Below, piece after piece: positions 59,592 to 64,000 of a DNA stretch of 64,000 nucleotides. The translations under genes were made by a program, and so were the position numbers. Numbering within the stretch: position 1 is the stretch's first letter; every line of letters begins with the position of its first letter. The stretch is from JALZKA01 sp963715405. GTDB lineage: Bacteria; Actinomycetota; Thermoleophilia; Solirubrobacterales; 70-9. Under the pieces are notes generated by a model. That model was not told the DNA's origin and did no database searches. It worked only from the letters and a program-made list of their open reading frames with translations. The DNA is taken from positions 434,001-498,000 of the forward strand of contig OY970239.1 in assembly GCA_963715405.1 (NCBI GenBank). Direction: 5' to 3'.

Positions 59592-59939
59592 ATGCCGATC
59601 TACGAGTACCGCTGCGAAAAAGGCCACGACTTCGAGGCCTTTCAGTCGATGTCGGAGGATCCGATCTCCGAATGTCTCGAGTGCGGCGCTCCGGCCGAGC
59701 GCGTCCTCAGTGCTCCCGCGGTTCACTTCAAGGGATCCGGCTTCTATACGACCGATTACGCCCGCAAGGGCATGAAGCCATCCGACTCAGGGTCGTCCTC
59801 TGAGAGCTCCGGGAGCGATTCCGATTCGAAGAGCTCTGACTCCAAGAGTTCGGACTCCAAGAGCTCGGACTCGAAGAGCTCAGACGCTAAGAGCTCCGAC
59901 TCCTCGAAGAAGAGCTCCGCCTCCCCTTCGTCCGACTAG
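59592..59939 (+). CDS. FmdB-like zinc-ribbon protein with Ser-Asp-Lys repeat tail
   Basis: 115 residues. The zinc ribbon MPIYEYRCEKGHDFEAFQSM...CLECGAPAERVLSAP is the CxxC FmdB family motif (C8 with the H, then C-x2-C; the first partner C is in YRCEKGH). It is followed by FKGSGFYTTDYARK and a tail of SKSSD repeats (about 62-105). The tail is unusual for the family and repetitive at DNA level. Putative regulator; function unknown. Confidence 0.85.
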   Translation: MPIYEYRCEKGHDFEAFQSMSEDPISECLECGAPAERVLSAPAVHFKGSGFYTTDYARKGMKPSDSGSSSESSGSDSDSKSSDSKSSDSKSSDSKSSDAKSSDSSKKSSASPSSD

Positions 59940-61115
59940 CCGACGGGGCTGCAGAGCGGGTCGTTCTCGGGATCCTCGCCCGTCAGCTTTCTGACCGCGC
60001 TCACGCACTCCTCAACCGGGACGATGAGGTTGCCGCCGTCGGACCCCGTCGGCTCGAGGACGAGCTCATCGGAGCTGCCGCCGATGGCGGCCGCGAAGAC
60101 GAACTGCGGCATCGTCAGCGCCCCCATGTCGGAGACGAACGCCTTCGGGCGCGTTCCAGCCGATGAGGGGTCCCTTGAGGAAGTTGTAGGGGATGCGGAG
60201 GGGATCGGTGAGGCGGTCCTTCATCCCCTGGATGATCTGCTGCTGGAAGCGCGCACGATCGGTGTCGTCGATGGAGGTGTCGCCGCAGGATGAGCTTCGG
60301 GTTCGCGCAAGGGCGAGCGCCTTCTCGCCGGACAGCGTCTCCTTGCCGGGACCGAGATCGATCTTGAACGCGCCCCCTGAGATCTCGTTGCAAACCTGCT
60401 CCTCGAGCTCCACTTCGACACCGCCGATCGAGTCGATCAGGTCGCTGAACCCGTTGAAGTCCACGATCGCGACGTGGTTGATGTCGATGCCGAGGAAGTC
60501 CTCGACCGTCTGGATCTGAAGCTCGGCGCCGCCGTTTGAGTACGCCGCGTTGATCTTGCTCGTGCCCACGCCAGGAATCGTGGCCTGCGTGTCGCGCGGA
60601 ATCGAGAGCTTCTCGAACGCGCCGCCGCCGGCGCGAAGGACCATGAGCGTGTCCGCTCGCGCGCCGCTGGTGCAGGCGGACGGGGTCTCGCCGCTCGCGG
60701 CCTGCTCAAGGCACTCCTCCGACTCCGCTTCGGCCGTGGCGAAGTCCTCGGAGCGCACGTCGGTGCCCAGGACCAGGATGTTTTGAGGCGATGCGGCGAG
60801 GAGCGGGTTGCCGCCGAGCGTGTCGCCGGTGTCCGCGAGCTTCGTCTTCTGGATCGTCGCGGAGACCGCGAAGGCGACGAACGAGAGCAGGAGCCAGCCG
60901 CCGATCGCAAAGCCGAACCACTTGAGCCACGGCCTGTCCTTGCGCTGCGGCTTGACCGCTGGCTCGCGGCTGGGCGTGGATCCGCTGCCGCCGGGCCGCA
61001 GCTTGTCCTTGAGCGACCCGAGGTCCGGCTTCGAAAAGCCGGCGCCGCGGCGCGACTTATAGACCTTGTAATCCGGGGGCGGCTTGGGCCGCTCGCCTCG
61101 GCTGTCGGGAGCCAT
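59936..61115 (-). CDS. LytR-CpsA-Psr (LCP) family protein, frame interrupted near the C-terminus
   Basis: About 392 residues joined; LCP proteins attach glycopolymers to the wall. Cytoplasmic N-terminus with basic/Pro residues, TM at about 68-88 (WFGFAIGGWLLLSFVAFAVSA), then NILVLGTDVRSEDF, RADTLMVLRA, KLSIPRDTQATIPGVGTSKINAAYSNGG (the LCP polyprenyl-phosphate site) and ALALARTRSSS. One extra base near 60147 (after LIGWNAP) shifts the frame; the end reads FVSDMGALTMPQFVFAA to LCSPVG, stop at 59936, overlapping the FmdB gene end by 4 bp. Confidence 0.9.
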
Positions 61116-61134
61116 TGACTAGAAATACTCGCTC

Positions 61135-62125
61135 ATGGGTTCGGGACCTCCTCCTGCTACGACCGTGCCGCCCGTCGCCATCGGCGCCGATCTGGGCGGC
61201 ACGAAGATGCTCGTGGGCGTCGTCGCAGGGGGGCCGAAAGTACTCCACAGGGTTGAGGAGGTGAGCTTCGGCCGCACCCAGGAAGAGGTGCTCGGCACGA
61301 TGGAGCTCGAGCTTCGCCGGGCGCTCGAGGCGCACCCGGAGGCGCGCGCTGCCGGGCTCGGCATTCCCTGCACCATCGACCACGAGCGCGGCCTTGCGAT
61401 CAGCGCCGTGAACTTGCCGATCGCCGACCTCCCGATCCGGGATCTCATGTCCGAGCGGCTCGGGATCCCGGTCGTCGTCGACAACGACGCGAACGCAGCA
61501 GCGCTCGCCGAGCATCGCTGGGGCGCCGCTCGGGGCGCCGAGAATGCGGTGCTGCTCACGATCGGGACCGGGATCGGAGGCGGCCTGATCATCGACGGCA
61601 AGCTTTATCGCGGCTCGAGCGGCGCCGGCGCTGAGCTCGGCCACATGGTGATCGACGCCGACGGCCCGCCCTGCCAGGGCAACTGCCCGAATCGCGGCTG
61701 CGCCGAAGCGGTCGCTTCGGGCACCGCGCTCGGCCGCGAAGCCGCGGCGGCAGCAGAGCGCTACCCCGATTCGGCCCTCGGCCGGCTAGCTCAAGCGGGG
61801 GAAGAGGTGAACGGGCCGCGCTGCGACGGCCGCTGCGATCGCGGGCGACGAGGCCGCAGTGGGCGTGATCGAGCTGATCGGCCGGCGTCTGGGCGCGTTC
61901 GCGAGCGGCCTCGCGAACGTCTTCGAACCTGACGTGATCGTGTTCGGCGGCGGGGTTTTGGCCGCCGGCGAGCTCCTGCTGGCGCCGATCCGCGAAGAGG
62001 TCGCGCGGCGTGCACTGCCACCGATGAACCAGACCCGGATAGCCCACGCCGAGCTCGGCGCCGAAGCAGGCATGATCGGAGCCGCGACACTAGCTATGGA
62101 TCAGATCTCGGAGACCAGTGCCTGA
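61135..62125 (+). CDS. ROK family sugar kinase (glucokinase-like), frame interrupted
   Basis: About 329 residues joined. AIGADLGGTKMLVGVV (phosphate-1), catalytic VVVDNDANAAALAEHRWG, GTGIGGGLIIDGKLYRG, and zinc motif CQGNCPNRGCAEAVASG are typical ROK. One extra base near 61822 shifts the frame after EEVNGP; the rest (AATAAAIAGDEAAVGVIEL to VIVFGGGVLAAGELLL and stop at 62125) is in the next frame. It overlaps the rsmI start. Glucokinase is the best guess. Confidence 0.9.
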
Positions 62126-62952
62126 TGCCCGGCCGCCTCATCGTCTGCCCGACCCCGATCGGGAACATGGACGACTTCACGGAGCGAGTTAAGGTCGCCC
62201 TCTCGGAGGCCGACATCGTCGCTTGCGAGGACACGCGTCGCACCGGGCTCCTGTTCGAGCGGCTGGGGCTCGCCCGCCCGCGTCTGGTCTCCAACCACGA
62301 GGGCAACGAGTCCGAGCGAGCCCGCCAGCTCGTCGGCGCGATCGAGCGGGGCGCGAAGGTGGCCCTGATCTCCGACTCCGGCACGCCGGCGGTCTCCGAT
62401 CCCGGATACCGCCTGATCAACGCCTGCATCGACCGCTCGATCGACGTCGAGGTCCTTCCCGGCCCGTCGGCGGTGGTCACCGCACTGGTCGCCTCGGGCC
62501 TGCCGTCCGACCGCTGGCGTTTCGAGGGCTTTCTGCCGCGCCGGGCGGGAGCGCTCGAGGGCGTTCTCGGCGGCGGGCAGACGGTGGTGGCCTTCGAATC
62601 CCCGCGTCGCCTGCCCGAATCGCTCGCCGCCCTGGCGGCGCTGGCTCCGGACCGGCCGGCGGCCGTCTGCCGCGAGCTCACGAAGATGCACGAAGAGGTC
62701 GTGCGCGGCACGCTTGCCGAGCTCTCCCGCAGCTTTCGCGGCGACGTGAAGGGCGAAATCGTGGTTGTGATCGGGCCGGCATCTGCAGCGAGCGGGTCTT
62801 CGCCGGACATCGCATTCGCCGTCGACGCTCTGCGGCGGCTCGTCCAGTCCGGCGCCCGCCCCCGCGCGGCCGCGGGCGTCGTCGCAGCGCTGACCGGCAC
62901 CCGGGCGAACGAGCTCTATACCGCTCTGACAGGCCGCGAGCCGCGCGAGTAA
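62125..62952 (+). CDS. rsmI: 16S rRNA (cytidine(1402)-2'-O)-methyltransferase
   Basis: 275 residues. Tetrapyrrole-methylase fold: LIVCPTPIGNMDDFTERVKVAL (AdoMet entry, GN-D-T-R), VACEDTRRTGLLFERLGL, SNHEGNE, ALISDSGTPAVSDPGYRL, LPGPSAVVTALVASGLP, FEGFLPR and CRELTKMHEEVVRGTL, all RsmI signatures. ATG 62125 overlaps the ROK stop. A C-terminal RsmI-type helical domain (about 225-270) is present. Confidence 0.96.
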   Translation: MPGRLIVCPTPIGNMDDFTERVKVALSEADIVACEDTRRTGLLFERLGLARPRLVSNHEGNESERARQLVGAIERGAKVALISDSGTPAVSDPGYRLINACIDRSIDVEVLPGPSAVVTALVASGLPSDRWRFEGFLPRRAGALEGVLGGGQTVVAFESPRRLPESLAALAALAPDRPAAVCRELTKMHEEVVRGTLAELSRSFRGDVKGEIVVVIGPASAASGSSPDIAFAVDALRRLVQSGARPRAAAGVVAALTGTRANELYTALTGREPRE

Positions 62953-63175
62953 CGTCCCCCGGACTTGCCGCAGAAGTAGGAAAACCCTCAAATCGAGGCG
63001 CTCCCATCGCATTAGGCCCTGATTAAGCATCAGCCGCACGTCCATGCCGCGATGCCCCCGGCGCCCAACGGAGGGCTACGATCAGCCTGAGGAGTTTGGC
63101 CGGACATCAGGACTCGGGATGAGTTCTGAGAACGCGGCTGGGAAGGATCGATGGCGGAAAAGTGAGTAGAACTCG

Positions 63176-64000
63176 GTGAACTCCGGCACGCCGAGCGACG
63201 CAACGCCCAAGCGGCGCTACGCCCTTGCCCGCGTTCTTGCGGTGGGCGCGCTCCTCGCTGGGGTCGCATGGGTTGTCGTCATGTTCTTCGGCGACGGAGG
63301 CGGGCGCCAGTACAAGCTTCTCTTCGAGACAGGGGGCCAGCTCGTCCAGGGCAACGAAGTGCTCGTGGCCGGCCAGAAGGTCGGCACGATCGACTCGCTC
63401 GATCTCACGGACGACGGGCAGGCCGGAGATCTCGATCTCGACGGACCGGCCCTTGACCGAAGGCACGACCGCTCAGATCCGCGCCACGTCCCTGTCGGGC
63501 ATCGCGAACCGCTACATCGCGCTGCAAATGGGCCCGAGCGACCGAGGAGATCCCGAGGCGGCTCGACCATCACAGCCGACGCGACGACCTCCCCGGTGGA
63601 CATCGATCAGCTCTTCTCGATCTTCGATGAGGAGACGAGGGAATCGCTTCAGGACGTCATCAAGGGACAAGCCGCCATCTACGCGGGAGACCCCGAGGCT
63701 TCGCGCGAGGCTTATAAGTACCTCGCGCCCGGCCTTCAGTCCACCGAGCGATTCCTGGCCGAGCTCACGGACGACCAGGCCGCGCTGTCGCAGTTCCTCC
63801 AATCGGGCTCGCAGGTGCTCGGCGCGGTCGCCGAGCGCCGCGACGACCTGTCCGCTCTGACCGAGAACGCCAACTCCGCGCTTTCGGCGATCGCCGCTGA
63901 GTCTGAGTCGCTCGACCAGGCGCTGAGCGTGTCTGCCGCCGACCATGCGCCAGGCGAACACGACGTTCGTCAACCTGCGCGCCGCTCTGGACGACGTCGA
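63176..64000 (+). CDS. Mce/MlaD family protein (3' end outside window), several frame shifts
   Basis: GTG start at 63176. Cytoplasmic KRRYALARVLA, TM VGALLAGVAWVVVMFF, then an MCE domain: YKLLFETGGQLVQGNEVLVAGQKVGTIDSLDL and, after a one-base excess near 63434, ISISTDRPLTEGTTAQIRATSLSGIANRYIAL. Further shifts lie near 63542, 63560 and 63930; between them SPVDIDQLFSIFDEETRESLQ and LAELTDDQAALSQFLQSGSQVLGAVAERRDDL follow. Mce proteins carry lipids between membrane and outside. Only the first two-thirds or so is in the window. Confidence 0.85.
   Translation, partial: MNSGTPSDATPKRRYALARVLAVGALLAGVAWVVVMFFGDGGGRQYKLLFETGGQLVQGNEVLVAGQKVGTIDSLDLTDDGQAGDLDLDGPALDRRHDRSDPRHVPVGHREPLHRAANGPERPRRSRGGSTITADATTSPVDIDQLFSIFDEETRESLQDVIKGQAAIYAGDPEASREAYKYLAPGLQSTERFLAELTDDQAALSQFLQSGSQVLGAVAERRDDLSALTENANSALSAIAAESESLDQALSVSAADHAPGEHDVRQPARRSGRRR

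Overview
The window is high-GC DNA with dense, mostly leader-less gene packing and frequent GTG/TTG starts. Gene content fits an actinobacterium of the Thermoleophilia/Solirubrobacterales-Gaiellales kind: an SRP RNA next to dnaX-ybaB-recR, several SnoaL-like proteins beginning MSQENVE, a secreted protein with the YANVMASVAVFLALGGGAYA type N-terminus, DUF3618 and DUF6458 proteins, an Mce protein and an LCP protein. This placement is inference from gene families only; no rRNA is present.

Layout. 1-6.3 kb: end of a DrrAB-type ABC exporter, holin-like and DUF3618 membrane proteins, a circularly permuted ATP-grasp protein and an MMPL transporter. 6.4-18.3 kb is an accessory region: two mirrored glycosyltransferase/flavoprotein modules with a WxcM/FdtA-like cupin, a hydrolase/ATP-grasp pair, a truncated STAS protein, a CarH/LitR-like photoreceptor repressor divergent from an ECF sigma factor, gene remnants and small membrane proteins. 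It is punctuated by three 145-bp repeats plus fragments that end in the 3' half of a tRNA-Val, and it ends at the intact tRNA-Val(CAC) at 18.3 kb. 18.5-22 kb: secreted/surface proteins and three tandem SnoaL-like genes. 21.9-26 kb: large-type SRP RNA, dnaX, ybaB, recR. 26-30.7 kb: cupin/SnoaL pair, PadR-MMPL operon, a GH3 hydrolase. 30.8-34.4 kb: aspartate kinase, aspartate-semialdehyde dehydrogenase and a cation/proton antiporter. 34.4-38.3 kb: a succinate dehydrogenase operon whose third subunit is an HdrB-like CCG protein instead of membrane anchors. 38.5-45.2 kb: M50 protease, lipoproteins, enoyl-CoA hydratase, AidB-like acyl-CoA dehydrogenase, a GGDEF protein. 45.3-47.5 kb: icd-mdh. 48-54 kb: hydroxylase, PAS-GGDEF-EAL protein, Hsp20-Lon heat-shock pair. 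54-58 kb: TetR regulators around an R2-like/SCP2 fusion, then an AbiEi/DUF559-type gene bracketed by two related 45-nt palindromes. 58-64 kb: glycyl-tRNA synthetase, FmdB-like zinc ribbon, LCP protein, ROK kinase, rsmI and the start of an mce gene.

Functional links seen in the sequence: the CarH-like gene and the ECF sigma gene share an intergenic region carrying three 11-bp-phased TnnACA repeats, the known CarH operator architecture, so this looks like a light/B12-controlled LitR-LitS-type switch. Aspartate kinase and Asd overlap and feed the aspartate-family amino acids. SdhA, SdhB, the CCG subunit and a 51-residue protein are translationally coupled. icd and mdh are adjacent TCA genes. Hsp20 and Lon overlap.

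Data quality: from about 42 kb onward, and very densely between 50.4 and 54.0 kb, otherwise well conserved genes (Lon, Hsp20, EAL domain, TetR, LCP, ROK, Mce) are broken by single-base shifts, nearly all equivalent to one extra base. Sequencing or assembly error is the simplest reading. I list genes with one or a few shifts as CDS with the shift described, and use pseudogene for heavily broken genes or clear remnants.
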